Positions 10,444 through 23,189 of a stretch of DNA of 64,000 bases are shown here, piece by piece. The stretch is from Canna indica. Lineage: Eukaryota; Streptophyta; Magnoliopsida; Zingiberales; Cannaceae. A model generated the notes under the pieces. It worked only from the letters and a program-made list of their open reading frames with translations. It had not been told where the DNA came from and made no database searches. The position numbers were made by a program, and so were the translations under genes. The first letter of the stretch is position 1; each line of letters starts with the position of its first letter. The stretch spans positions 66,006,001 to 66,070,000 of the forward strand of contig CP136891.1 in assembly GCA_034359265.1 (NCBI GenBank). Reading direction: 5' to 3'.

Positions 10444-12219
10444 TGTCACGCCTCGTCCTAGGATCACGTGACCGGTCAGGATATACGTGTCTATATCCAG
10501 CAGCCTATCCCCTGCACATGCCAACTCAAAATAAAACATAGCGGAAATATGAGACAAGTTTTATTATAACTAAGAAGCCAAATCAGTTTTCATTTTAAGG
10601 AATAAAGTTCAGCAAACCAAATAGAGTGCGAAAATAATTAATGAAAAGTTTATCGATTTTTCTCAAAAAACATAATTTGAAATAAAACATATGAATGTCT
10701 CAAAGGACTACAACTCCAACAATGGTAAAATACCAAGTACATGATCAAATAATAACAAGACTCGACTACGACCCCTAACTAGAACTGCTATGAGATCAAT
10801 GTAGCTCCTCTGCCCTCTAGTCGTGCCAAGTGCCCTAGCCTACCTCATTGGTTAGGCTCTGCAAAAAAAATAGAAAATAAATAAGGCTGAGTCCAAAGGA
10901 ACTCAATGAGCGATTTTACCAACCCCCACCACTAAACCAACCACAGAGTAATGAACATATATACATATATACACATGTCTCATTCAGGGAGATCGCCAAA
11001 CTGGTGGTATGGCTAACTAACAGGCCACTTGGTCATCTCATGCCCAAAGGAAAACCTATTCACATGGCAATGAATACACAACAGGCTTAACTGCCTACCC
11101 ATGTCGTAAGGCATGCAACTCACCCACAAGGGTTACGAGGATAATCGAGTTTTACCTGTCCGAACTTATCCCATAACATACCCTTAAAGGATAAATACGG
11201 GAATAATCAAGATTCACCCATCCGAACTTATTCCAAATAGAGACGGGAATAATCGAGATTCGCCCATCCGAACTTATTCTAGATAGAGACAAAATAATCG
11301 AGATTCGCCCATCCGAACTTATTCCAAATAAAGACGGGAATAATCGAGATTCATCCATCCGAACTTATTCCAAATAGAGACAGGAATAATCGAGATTCGC
11401 CCATCCAAACTTATTCCTTTTTAAACACAGGTTAGGATTTACCCATTCGACCCTTCGGGCTCAAGCCCGCAAATCGGCATTCATGAAAGATATGGCGCCA
11501 AGAAGACCTAAGTCAAGTGTCATCCACGATGTCCTAAGAGTGTTCTTACTAGAAAAATGCCGCTACACACTATACCCGACCCAGACGCCCCAGACCCGCA
11601 AAATCATCAGCCCATGAGGTTTTGTTTCATACTATTAAATTATTTTGTTGGCTCTTTAACAATTCATTTTGCCTCTTAAATTTTAATACTATAATTAAAA
11701 TTTAATTCCCGAAATTAGGTTTTATTTTAGGGGTTTTATTTTCAACCTACTGTTTGAGCCCAATACTGGTGTACCCAAGACGAATCTGGTTTCCGAAGTG
11801 TATCCTATGGTTCCAGGCTACGCTTTCTGGTTAAAATGATAGATTACACGACTATATTCAATAACCGTCATGCATCACAACAGCAATTTCAAATCTCAAC
11901 ATCATTAATGATAATCCAGCATGAAATTTCAGCATGTTTTAAATTTCGGCATGTCTAATTAATTAACACGAAAATCACAACAACAATTATTCCTAAATAT
12001 TGCCAAACCACAAGCATCAATAATGCATGCTCAAACATATGCAATACAAATTTAATTAACAAGTAAAGAAAATACACAACTTATTTCTACTTACCCGAAC
12101 TCTCAAGTTCGCACCGGACCATGAGTCGACTCAACTCGACCTCGAATCAGCCTGCTAGACTGGCAAACAAATAAAAAAAATGAATAATAGTAATTAGCCA
12201 TAATATCTAAGATATTACA
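10444..12219 (-). mobile_element. 3' LTR of the - strand gypsy element
   Basis: 1776 bp. It matches the right LTR closely (for example the stretch GGGAGATCGCCAAACTGGTG at about 10990 and 41885, and CACAAGCATCAATAATGC at 12010 and 50430). It seems to lack a GC-rich internal block that the right LTR keeps at 50210-50430. At 11150-11420 it holds five to six copies of a ~45-50 bp unit (ATAATCGAGATTCRCCCATCCGAACTTATTCC, given with degenerate bases). The site GACTATATTCA (11850-11860) is uninterrupted here. Confidence 0.88.
11150..11420. repeat. LTR minisatellite, ~47-bp unit
   Basis: The words AATCGAGATTCGCCCATC and CGAACTTATTCCAAATAGAG alternate five to six times. The same array is in the right LTR (42040-42310) and, on the other strand, in both LTRs of the + copy (44410-44600, 49730-49950), so it is a family feature of the LTR. 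Confidence 0.88.
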
Positions 12220-12234
12220 ATCCTTACTTCTTAG

Positions 12235-12427
12235 GAAAAATTCTTCCTCGAAGTTTTAGCAAAGCTTAAGAACTTAACAACTAGCGAAGGATATCGTTCC
12301 CTCATATCCTGCTCCACCTCCTAGGTGGCCTCCTGCCCGGAATGGTGCTCCCACCTGACCTTTACCAAAGAAATCTCCTTAGACCTCAATTTTCTGATCT
12401 GACGGCCTAGCACCTCAACTGTCATCA
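12235..12427 (-). pseudogene. Pol C-terminal tail, separated piece
   Basis: Read on the - strand from 12427 this continues the reading that stops at 18214: VEVLGRQIRKLRSKEI-like sequence, then VRWEHHSGQEAT followed by TAG (where the family has Trp) and VEQDM. It is the chromodomain-like end of the gypsy polyprotein. The LTR at 12428-18213 parts it from the rest of pol. Confidence 0.75.
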
Positions 12428-13022
12428 TGTCACGCCCCAACTCAGGGTCACGTGACCGCCCATGGTATACATGCCTATACCCCGCAGCCTAAACCTTGCA
12501 CATGTCAACTCAACAAATAATACAGCGGGAAGAAATAACAAGTTTTGTTTTAATGAAAAGCGAACCAAAATAAAGTTTAATTCAAGTAGCTCAAATGAAA
12601 CAAAAAGTGCATAATAACATTTTAAGTTCAGCAGTTCAAAAGTTCATATACAATAAAACCTAAAATAAATGACATAAATGCCCTCAGGGCTACAACTCCA
12701 AATCAAGCTAATACAAGTGCATGACTACTACCAAAGGACTCGACTACGACCCTAACTAGGACAGCTATGAGATCATGCGACTCCGCTGCCCTCCAACGGC
12801 GCCAAGTGCATCTGACCCACCTCATCAGTCAGGCTCTGCAAAATAAAAATCAAACAAAAATGGGTGAGTTCAAATAACTCAGCGAGCGGTTATACCAACC
12901 CTCACAAATAAAATCACAAAGATAACATGAATGAAATCTATCTCTACAGAATGCAAGGTCATGAAGGTGTGACTAGCTAACAGGCCAACAGGCCACACAT
13001 GTCCCAAGGCATCTAACCATCC

Positions 13023-13235
13023 AAAGAAGTGCATCAGGCTGAAGCCCACCATGCCCGAAGGCAACAGCACATATTAAAGAAGTGCATCAGGCCGAAGCCC
13101 ACCATGCCCGAAGGAAACAACACATATTAAAGAAGTGCATCAGGCCGAAGCCCACCATACCCAAAGGCAACAACACATATTAAAGAAGTTCATCGGGCCA
13201 AAGCCCACCATGCCCAAAAATAATAGCACATACTA
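13023..13235. repeat. 54-bp tandem repeat, about four copies
   Basis: AAAGAAGTGCATCAGGC starts copies at 13023, 13077, 13131 and 13185, each followed by GAAGCCCACCATGCCCGAAGG. Three copies of GGCCCTCTGAACTTATCC follow at about 13245-13360. It takes the place in this LTR of the ~47-bp array of the host LTRs. Confidence 0.9.
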
Positions 13236-13803
13236 GGATAATCGGAAAAGGCCCTCTGAACTTATCCTAGTATAAGGAACCTCGGGAGCAGTCAGGAAAG
13301 GCCCTCTGAACTTATCCCACGAGGCCAAGATCAGAACAATCGGGAAAGGCCCTCCGAACTTATTCTGCAGGTTGGGAATTTGACGTCCAACCACCCGGGC
13401 GTAGCCCGAAATCCGGCTCCTAATTGAACCGCTCCACCACTCTCAAGAATATAGCGCATCAAGCCCTAAGTCAAGGTTCTCCTACGGTGTCCTAGGGGTG
13501 AACTCATTATGAAGCATCTTGACACTCCAAACCCAACTCCTATCCCTTAGACCCGTAATGTCATGGACCCGTGTGGTTTTATTTCATGCATACTTTATAA
13601 GTTGGTTCATAACAGATTATGCTCACCCTTAACTCAATTTTAATTATATAATTAAAATTTAGATCATCTCAAGTATGGTTTTGTTTTAGGTTACTGTTCT
13701 GCCCAGAACTGCTGTGTCTAACCTGAATCTAGTCTCCAAAGTGTGTCCCATGTTTCCAAACTATGTTTTCTAGTCAAAACGATAGGTTACATGACTATAT
13801 TCA

Positions 13804-16800
13804 TGTCACACCCCAAACTCGGTATGATCGGCCAAGATACACCATGTACCCCGAAGCCTAACCCAACTCAAATAAAACAACAATAACCTGAACAGTGGAA
13901 GATTATTTTTTTTTGAAAAGAATGGACATGACATCACGAACCAAACCAAACCAAAACTCAACATGGACACACTGAACAAGTTTATTAAAAAGGAGTTCAA
14001 ATAAATAAACAAGACTCCCCAAATAAAAATAAAATGCAGAAACCACGTCCCGAGTCAACATGACTCAACAACTCAAAGAGACACTAAATGACTCAGGTAT
14101 CCTCCTTGATCACGACATGTCACGAGACCCGCTGCCCCGCCGCCACCAACCGCGCTACTACACCTCAGTACCTCTCTGACCTAACTCAGGTACTGAGAAA
14201 TAACGTAAATGAGGGGTAAGTCCAACTAGGACTTAGTGAGTAGATCAGTCCTCAATTCATCAAATCAATCATCATGCATAAAAACACAATATAGCCGATA
14301 TTAATAACGTAACAACAACGTCAGGCGAAATCAGCAATAATATATTCATAGCTCTATGCATGAAATCAACATCTGTCAACAAATATAAAATATCTTTTTT
14401 TTAAAAAAAATGATGAAGAAGCATCAATAACACATCCACTACCCTACTAATATCCACAACAATAAGTATAAGCATCCATCAATAGTTATAAACATATCCA
14501 CAATAAAAAAATAGGATGAATGCAACACCTCAATCATATACATGCAATGCAACACCCCAATCATATGCATGCTCTCCGGACCCGTCGGTCCCACATAGCC
14601 ACATAGGGTAGGTAGACGGGTGGCCGTCGAACTATCACCTAGCTCAGTGTTGTCTCTTTGGGGTATGATCTCCCCTCACTAGCCGGACTTCCGGAATAAG
14701 GCCAACGTTGTCTCTTTGGGGCATACCCTCCCCTCACCAGCGAGGCTTCCGGGAAATGCAACAAGCACATCACAACACCACACACACAAGTATATAAGTA
14801 TAAACAAGATGTGTTATCAACAAGTAATAAAGAGTATATCAAGTGCATACCTCATCCTCCACCTCCTCCTGCTATACATCACAATCACATACAGATATAT
14901 ATATGTAGAAGTAGTGCTCATGAATCATGAGTACTCAGCACAAATAAACAACTATAAAATAGAATTATAGCACTGTAAGAAAGGATGCACGTGTATCATG
15001 AAAGTAGTGCAAAAAGAAACTCCAACTATAAATCAATGAACTGAAACATTATAAAATAACTTGTCATAAAAATCACTGATCTAGGATAAAGTTCACCTCA
15101 TTAACTACTATATTCATGAATCATCTCAAATCGAATCATAAGAATATATAAAATATGATTTTTCAGCTTGGCACGCAAAACGAGGCAACATCTGCCTACT
15201 ATTTTCAAAATCCAAAGGTTTGATGGCAAAACAGACCTCACCAATGAATTCGGAACGTCGATTAGGTGAAAATTCATATATAACATGAATATTTTTGCTA
15301 ACTCTAAAATCTCCAAATAATTATTTAGAATAATAAAAAAATGTCATAATTTATTTAATAAATCACCGATATGAATGAATATAACGGTGTTACAGTCAAT
15401 AAATCAGCAATGAAATCTCAGCCCTTCATCTAAACAAGATCACATCACAACCTTCTATCTAATCTGATGCAATCACAGCCCTCTATTTAACATGATGTAA
15501 TCTCAGCCTTACATCTAGCCAGATGCAATTTCCGCCCTCCATCTACATGATGAAATCATAGCCTTACATCTAATCAAATGCAACCACAGCCCTCCATCTA
15601 ACCAGATGCAATCACAGCTCTCCATCTACATGATACAATCACAGCCTTTCATCTAACCAGATGCAATCACAGCTCTTCCTCTAATCAAATGCAATCACAG
15701 CCCTTCATCTAACTTGATGCAATCTCAGCCTTCCATCTAACCAAATGAAATCTCAGCCTTACATCTAACATGATGCATCCACAGCCTTACATATATCCTG
15801 ATGCAATCTCATCCCTCCATCTACATGATGCAATCTAAGCCTTACATCTACACAAGATCAAATCCCAGCCCTTCATCTCAACCAATTCAATCCAACCCTT
15901 CATCTTACCCAAATCAATCTCAACCCTCCATTTAACTCACCCCCTTAGGTCATTTTCCTCCCATCCTCCCCAACCCAGCCGCCGCCGCCCCTTCTCCGGC
16001 CACCACTGGGCTGCCCGAGACGCTGGCGCCGACGCCCGCGGCGCCTCGTCGGGCGCCGCCTCCCGGTGCGGCTGGCGCTTGCCGGCAGTGAAGAGGAAGG
16101 GGGGTAGAGAAGAGAAAAAAGAAGAAGAAAAACAAGAGAAAGAAAATAATACTTTATTCCAAAAGAGGGGTAAACAACATGATTCAATTAAGAAATGATC
16201 GATCCGACTTCCGATCCGATACGAGAAAACGCGTCAAAAATTGACGAAAACCCTGAAACATAAAAATAGCAACATGAATCAAGAATTAGAGAAAAGAAGG
16301 CCTAAATCCACTCACCAAACAGAGAGAAAACGGAAGGAAAAGACGCGCAGGATCTTCCCCCGATTGACATCGACGAACTCGCAAAAATCTGACTCCGGCG
16401 GCTCCTCCTCCTAGACGGCGCCCTCTCTCTCCTCTCTCCTTTGCCTCAGATGGCGTGTGGCTCAAAACACCTGGCTGCACACCCCGACATCTAATTTATA
16501 GATACCGATTTGGTCCAAATGACCAAAATACCCTTACCTAAGCTATCCGACTTAAACAGCTCATAACTCATCCGATCTAACTCCGATTCGAGATCCGATT
16601 GCACCGCCAAATTTGCCTCGAGACCCTCTATCACCCTAGCATGCTAAATCACAGAGATAAGACATAAAAAAAATTTCCCTTAATTTTTCTACAATAAATG
16701 CTTACTCGGGTCTAATCCTGAAGCTTTCCGCCAATCTGCACTAACTAGGGCCCACGATTCCCCGCTCAAGAATAAAATATTACTATTAAGATTTTTGGGT

Positions 16801-16806
16801 ATTACA
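13804..16806 (-). mobile_element. Solo gypsy LTR inside the second LTR
   Basis: 3003 bp, starting TGTCACACCCC and ending GGGTATTACA on the + strand, so its 5' end is at 16806. A perfect target duplication ATTCA lies at 13799-13803 and 16807-16811. No internal region is present. It sits in the word GACTATATTCA of the surrounding LTR, the same word used by the + copy at 42752. It holds a GC-rich block (15960-16090) and a long ~36-bp repeat array. Confidence 0.93.
15405..15935. repeat. ~36-bp degenerate tandem array
   Basis: About 14 copies of GATGCAATCACAGCCCTCCATCTAAC-like units (shortened), with variants CTCAGCCTTACATCTA and CCAGATGCAATC. The repeat fills roughly 530 bases of the solo LTR. 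Confidence 0.88.
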
Positions 16807-18213
16807 ATTCACACATATACACACACATCACAACAAACAAATTAAAATCAGCACAGATTCATCATCTCAGCACACAATTCCAACAACATGCAATTTCAGC
16901 ATACTTATAGAATTAAATCCGAAAATTAACAAAAAATAATCCCTAAATTACCATTAGGACATAATACTAATCTCATGAATTAATTCATAGAAATTATGCT
17001 TTTCATCAAGATTAATAAGAACCCACACACTTAAACCAAGAACCAAGCATTAAGATCAAGAACCTCATTCTTAAGAACCCCTAATTAGTCATTATCAAGA
17101 TCTTAATCCTATCACATGATTTTTACCCCAAAATCACATATTTAATTCTAAACAAGATACTCATAATCAAGAATCTCAAATTAGGAGAATAGATCAAGAT
17201 TTCATATCAAAGGAAACAAGAACTCATTCGGGTTTTTCATCAAACACCTTGAGGACAGCCCGGGTTTCCCCCTTGGCCGAGCACCCCTAGGGTTACCCTA
17301 GGGCTGCCGAGACCCATAGAGGGAAGATTTGGGTCTCCTCAAGCACAATCTCAAGAAAATATGGCAAGAACGCGAAGAACAATCAATAAACGAAACACAA
17401 ATACCAAGCCGTCAAAAATGGCTTCAAGAATCTGATTGAAATCCCGAAGAGAGGGTAAACCACTCACCTTAATTGGAAGAAGAACTAAGGAAGAAATCCC
17501 GAATGACGGCCCTCATATCCAGCTTCAAAAGGCCGGCGGCTCAACCCAAGAAAAGGCTCCAAGGGGCGGCGGCTCACTCCAAGCCGCTAGCTTGGAGAGA
17601 GGGACAGAGAGGAGAAGGAGAGGGGCTGGCTCGGTTGGCTCCTCTTGGCTCGGCGCCAAAGGGAAGGAAGAGAGAGAGGAGAGGAAGGGAAGGGTTGGCT
17701 CAGGCAGCGGCTTGGCTCAGAGGTGGCGGCGGCTCCAAGGGAAAGAGGGAAAGGGGTGGCGGCTTGGCGGCTTGGCTTTGCTTGGCGGTTGGCTCCCTTT
17801 CTCAATTCTTTAGGTGGCTCCAAAATATGAGCCACAAGCCATGAGGAGGGGGTTTTATACTCCCTCCTCAACCCTAACCCCTTAAACACATTAATCCGAA
17901 ACCCGCATCCATCTTAAGCCAAAACCAAGCCCGCTAACCCGATAGACTTAATTAATTTAATTAAACTTATTTTAATAAATCACAAGCAATTAACTAAATA
18001 CACCCACATGAACATAATTAACAATTATGCATACACAACATCAAATTAAATAATTTCAACTACCCAAGACTAAAATTCAAAAATTCATAAATTCATATCC
18101 TACTAGCTTGCTCCGGACCATGAGTCGACTCGGCTCGACCACAAACTAGTCTGCTAGGCTGGCAAATACACATAAGAGGAAAATTAATAAATTTAAATAT
18201 CTAGGATATTACA

Positions 18214-21200
18214 CCTCTCCTCATAAGAGACTACCGAATCCACCTCCACCGCGGTAGGCTCAATCACATAGGACTCATTCCGCACATACTTCTTTAGCAT
18301 GGATACATGGAACACTGGATGCACTCGGTCCATACTGGGAGGTAAGGCCAACTCATATGTCACTGCTCCCCTACGTTTGAGAATAGGGGACGACCCAATG
18401 AACCTAGGGCTTAGCTTCCCTCTCTTCCCAAATCTCACCACCCCTTTCATAGGGGATACCTTGAGGAAAACCATGTCCTCCTCAACGAACTCTACCTCCC
18501 TGGCCTTTCCATCAGCATATTTTTTCTAGCGACTTTGAGCTGCCAACAACCTTTCCCTGATTAGCTTCACCTTTTATACTGCCTCTTCCACCAGGTCGGG
18601 TCCCATCATAAGAGAGTCCCCCACCTCAAACCAGCCTATAAGTGACCAGCATTGTAGCACATACAATGCCTCAAAATGGGTCATCCTGATGCTGTTATGA
18701 TAGTTGTTATGATAGGCAAACTCAATCAGGGGCAAATGCCTCTCCCAACTGCCCTCCAAATCCAGGACACACGCTCTCAGCATATCCTCTAAGATCTGAA
18801 TGGTCTGCTTCGACTGACCACCTGTTTGAGGGTGAAATGTAGTGTTGAACTGGACCTGAGTGCCCAATGCCTCCTGAAAGGACTGCCAGAACTGAGTTGT
18901 GAACTGAGTAACCTGATCTGATATGATCAAAACAAGGACATCATGATATGCGATGATCTGATCAAAAAACAACCTCGCATACTGCTCAGTTGAAAATGTC
19001 ATCCTGACTGCTATAAAATGTGTCGTCTTGGTTAGGCGATCCACCACCACCCAGATGAAATCATTGCCCTTCCCCGACTTCGACAACCCTATCACAAAAT
19101 CTATGGTTATTTTTTCCCATTTCCATTCTGGTACCTCTAAGTTCTGGAGCAATCCTGTCGGCTTTAAATGTTCAACCTTCACCTGCTGACATACTAGGCA
19201 CTTAGACATAAACTCGACCACCTCTCTCTTCATGCATTTCCACCAATAATTTTGCCTTAGATCACGGTACATCTTCGTGGATCCCGAATGCATGGTATAT
19301 GTGGACCGATGAGCCATCTCTAGCACCTGCCTACGGACCTCGACCATGTCTGGCACAACTATCATGTTCTTAAATCTCATAACGTCCTCCGAGTCAATAC
19401 CAAAACCATTATCAACATCACCCCTACCAGCCAAATTCTTAGTAAGTGCACAAAAAGCACTCTCCTCCTACGTTGTCCGCAGCATATTTACCAACGTGGA
19501 CTGCACCCTCAGGTGAGCAACCAACGCACCAGAGGCTGACACTGACAAGACTGCCCCGCCATCCAAACACATAGCCAAATCCTGGGCCAGCGGCCTCCTC
19601 CTAACTGCCAAATGCGCTAGACTGCCCATAGATTTCCTGCTCAAGGCATCTGCCACTACATTAGCTTTCCCGGATGGTACATGATCATGCAGTCATAGTC
19701 CTTCAAGAGTTCGACCCATCTTCTCTGCCTCAGGTTCAACTCCTTCTCGGTGAGCAAATATTGGAGGCTCTAATGATCAGTGTATATCTCATAGGCCTCG
19801 CCATAAAGGTAGTGACGCCACAGCTTCAATGCGAACACCACCGTTGCCAGCTCCAGATCATGAGTTGGATAATTCTTCTCGTGAACCTTCAACTGACGGG
19901 ATGCATAAGCTTTCACCATGCCATTCTGCATTAAAACACAACCCAAGCCGACTCGAGAGGCATCGCAATAAACAACAAACCCTCCCGAGCCCAATAGTAC
20001 AGCTAGAACCGGTGCTGATGTCAAACAGTCCTTGAGCTTCTGAAAGCTATCTTCGCACTTATTGTCCCAGACGAACTTGACTTTCTTTTGAGTCAAGCGG
20101 GTCAATGACGCTGCAATCTTGGAGAAGTTCTCCACGAATTTCTAGTAATAACCTGCTAATCCCAGGAAGTTGCAAATCTCTGTGACATTAGTCGACCGCT
20201 TTAAATTTTGGACTGCCTTTATCTTCGCGGGGTCCACCTTTACCCCTTCCCTTGACACCACGTGGCCAAGGAACCCTACACTCTCCAGCCAAAACTCGCA
20301 CTTAGAAAATTTGACATATAACTTGTGCTCCCTAAGAGTCTCCAGAACCATCCTCAAATGCTCAGTATGCTCCTCCCTGCTCCTGGAATATACTAGAATT
20401 TCATCTAAGAATACAATCACAAATCTATCTAGGTATTCTCTGAACACCCGATTCATTTGGTCCAAAAATGCTGCTGGTGCATTTGTCAGCCCAAAAGACA
20501 ATCAGGAACTCAAAATGGCCATACCTCGACCTGAAAATAGTCTTAGGGATGTCACTATCCCGGATCCTCAAGTGGTGGTACCCTGACCGCAAGTCAATCT
20601 TAGAAAACCACTAAGCCCCCTGAAGTTAGTCAAACAAGTCATCAATCCTGGGCAGCGGGTAACGATTCTTCATTGTCACCTTGCTAAGCTGCCAGTAATC
20701 AATGCACATTCACAAGGACCCATCCTTCTTTTCCATGAAGAGCACTAGAGCACCCCAAGGCGAAACACTCAGACGTATGAAACCCAAATCAAAAAGTTCC
20801 TGTAACTGGGACTAGGACTTCAACTCTCTCAACTCAGCTAGTGTCATTCGATAAGGTGGAATGGAGATCGGCTTCACCTCATGCTGCAACTCAATACAGA
20901 ACTCGATCCCCCTCTCTGGGAGCAAACCTAGCAACTCTTCAGGGAAAACATCGGAGAACCCGCATACCACTAGCGTCCCCTCAATATCCCTGGCTGCACC
21001 TCCGCTTTCTTCTGCCACAAACACAAAGGCCAAGAAGGACTGACGTCCGCCTAGTAGTAGATTCCAGGCCTTGAGAGCTGAAATGGCCACCAACGAGTCC
21101 CCCCTTCCCTCACCCTGGAAGGTAAACTGGGGTAATCCGGACTTACTAAAGGTAACAGTTTTAGCCCTGCAGTCCACTGAGGCGAAATGGTCCGCCAATC

Positions 21201-21227
21201 AGTCCATGCCCAATATCACATCAAGTT
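18214..21227 (-). pseudogene. Gypsy pol: RT, RNase H, integrase
   Basis: Domains on the - strand: protease-RT linker (about 21215-20820), RT (about 20800-20140, with [10 protein letters not shown] and the catalytic box at about 20380), RNase H (about 20135-19740, VYCDAS at about 19960), integrase zinc module and core (about 19330-18560), and GPF/tail motifs (18470-18214). The RT box reads FLDEILVYS where the family has FLDD, and the integrase lacks the third catalytic Glu (GGQSKQT). Several stops and shifts, for example near 20495 and 19470, break the frame. It is inactive. It continues the gag-protease frame at 39962 across the hAT insertion and the tail at 12427 across the LTR insertion. 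Confidence 0.92.
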
Positions 21228-21499
21228 TAGGGATGTCAACGGGGCGGGATGGGTATGGGGGGTGCCTACCCACTACCCGGCCCGCAAAATAAACGGGTAC
21301 TCGCTACCCGTTTATTTCCGCGGGTATCAAAAATGGGTACTCATTTAATTACTCCTATTAACAATAAAAAGAATATAATATATATTTACTTACATCAACA
21401 TCATTATCTTCAAGTATTGAAGGAATCTCCATGCCCAATCTCATCTTCGAAGAAGCTATAAAGAAGAACATCAATTAGACAATTATTTAAAGCTGTAAT

Positions 21500-21847
21500 T
21501 TTACACAACATATTGAATTAAATTAGTATATTTTATATTACCTCTATTATCATTCCATGGCCAATCTAGAGAACACATCAATGCCTCAACTATTTTTGGA
21601 CGCAACCTACTACGATGTGGAGTGAGAACTCTACCACCGGTACTAAAAGCTGATTCAGAAGCAACCGTGGAGATAGGAATAGCCAAAAAATCTCTAGCAA
21701 TCTTCTGCAGAGTGGGTATTTTAATCCATTTGACTTCCACCAAGCTAAGATGTCAAACTCCTCATCTGAATTAGGAGGTAACACTTTCTCCTCTAAATAA
21801 TTGTCTAACTCTGACTTCGTACACATATATGCAGACTTTTCATTGAC
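21500..21847 (-). pseudogene. hAT transposase C-terminal dimerisation region
   Basis: The - strand reading holds [15 protein letters not shown] (about 21760-21715), then [19 protein letters not shown] and [18 protein letters not shown]. This is the hATC dimerisation block of RICESLEEPER-like hAT transposases, needed for dimerisation and activity. A frameshift near 21720-21740 splits it. The solo copia LTR (21853-23184) separates it from the upstream part of the gene. Confidence 0.88.
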
Positions 21848-21852
21848 AAACA

Positions 21853-23184
21853 TGTTGGTGAAATGGTCACACTACAGGGGGGTGAATAGTATATTAACTA
21901 AATCTATTTGCCTAAATTCGATTTTAATTGTTTCTTAGATTACTTAGGCAATTCACAAATCGAGTAGTAAGCGAAAGCAAGATATAAATGATAAGCAATA
22001 AGAAATTCAAGGTAAACAATGCTAACATAATTATTTATAGTCGTTCGGCCTCAATCCCTACTCCACTACCTAAGCACCCCGCTTAGGATTTCCAAACTAA
22101 ATCCACTAAATTATAAGTAGCTTACAATTGAGGACTTTATACCGAAAAGACCCTACACTCACCTCGAATGTACTTTCACACCCGAAAATATCCCGTCTTC
22201 CTACCGAGTGAGCTTTCCCACCTCAATTCCTAAGACATACTCCTAACTTAGTTTATACAAGTGGCTTTACACCTTATACACCAAGGTAACCACTTACACA
22301 CACGACCACACACCAGGTCTTCTTACAAACTCAAGTAAATTAAAGTAAAAATAAATCAAAAACAAATCTATTACAAAAAGGAGGTGAAGAGAACTTATCA
22401 CAACGAAAACACCTCTTCTTCTTGAACCTAGCACCCTTGATGAGCCCTTCAATGAAGAACACTTGACGATGAGGGATCAAGAGCTAAGTGTGAAGGATTT
22501 GATCAATTGAGAAGCTTAGAGGATGCTAAAGATCACTCTTTGAGGTTTATTGGCATCAATCTCTACTTGGGAGAGAGAGTGGGGTGGGTATTTATAACCA
22601 CCTCCCCCCCTAACCAAAGGGCTCGTCAATGGGTGTATTTTTGCCCGTTGTCGACGCCTGATCGCTTGCCGGTCAACCGATGGATCGACCGCCCAAGCGA
22701 CCGTGGCATTCTGTCGCTTCTGGGCGCACTTCGATCGACCGACCGATCGACCAAATTGGCTACTGCCAATTTTTCGCCACATTTAGTCAACCGAATTGGC
22801 TACTACCAATTCTTCACCACATTCGGTCAACCGATCGGTCAACCGAACCTGGGCTGAGCTTGATTTTTTTATCCTTCTTCTTGCGCGCTTCGTTTTCGAA
22901 TTTCGGCCTTCAACGTGCGTCAACTTGAAGAGCTTTCCATCTGTTCTTTAGACTCATCCAAGACATCTTTGGTGCACACGTCCAACTTCTAGAGATTTCT
23001 GCGATGAACCCAAACGCATCGATCAATGTCCTTTCGATTTTTTTATTTCTTCGATATTTTCGATCGAGGACATCGAGTGCTAATCAATATGGAACCTGAA
23101 CGTAATTCTACACAAAACATTAGTTTCATGTTTGTTATCATCAAAACCGAGATTAAGACTAAGGTAGAAAACCTTAGGCCAACA
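21853..23184 (-). mobile_element. Solo copia-type LTR in the hAT gene
   Basis: 1332 bp with a perfect target duplication AAACA (21848-21852 and 23185-23189). On the - strand it starts TGTTGGCCTAAGG and ends in CTATTCACC...ACA, as do the LTRs of the copia-type element at 23905-37511. It contains the CGATCGACCG-rich block (22655-22850). No internal region remains. Confidence 0.92.
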
Positions 23185-23189
23185 AAACA

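Larger units (their letters stand above)
12428..18213 (-). mobile_element. Second gypsy LTR inside pol, itself interrupted
   Basis: On the - strand it starts TGTAATATCC (18213) and ends GGGGCGTGACA (12428). Removing the nested solo LTR leaves about 2.8 kb. It belongs to a relative of the host element (shared words such as ACCATGAGTCGACTC near 18118 and 12119) but differs in its repeat block. Flanks are CATCA (12423-12427) and CCTCT (18214-18218), so no 5-bp target duplication is seen although it sits exactly within the pol frame. Either the duplication was lost or the LTR is the product of recombination between elements. GC-rich ORFs at 17436-17889 lie in the LTR and look like chance frames. 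Confidence 0.8.

Noticed and set aside
10198..10471. Overlapping GC-rich ORFs on both strands
   Set aside because: They lie within the outer solo LTR, have low-complexity Arg/Pro/Ala content and show no domain.
17436..17889. Set of ORFs of 60-125 codons on both strands
   Set aside because: GC-rich, repetitive LTR DNA of the second gypsy LTR, with Gly/Arg/Ser bias in all frames. No homology recognised.
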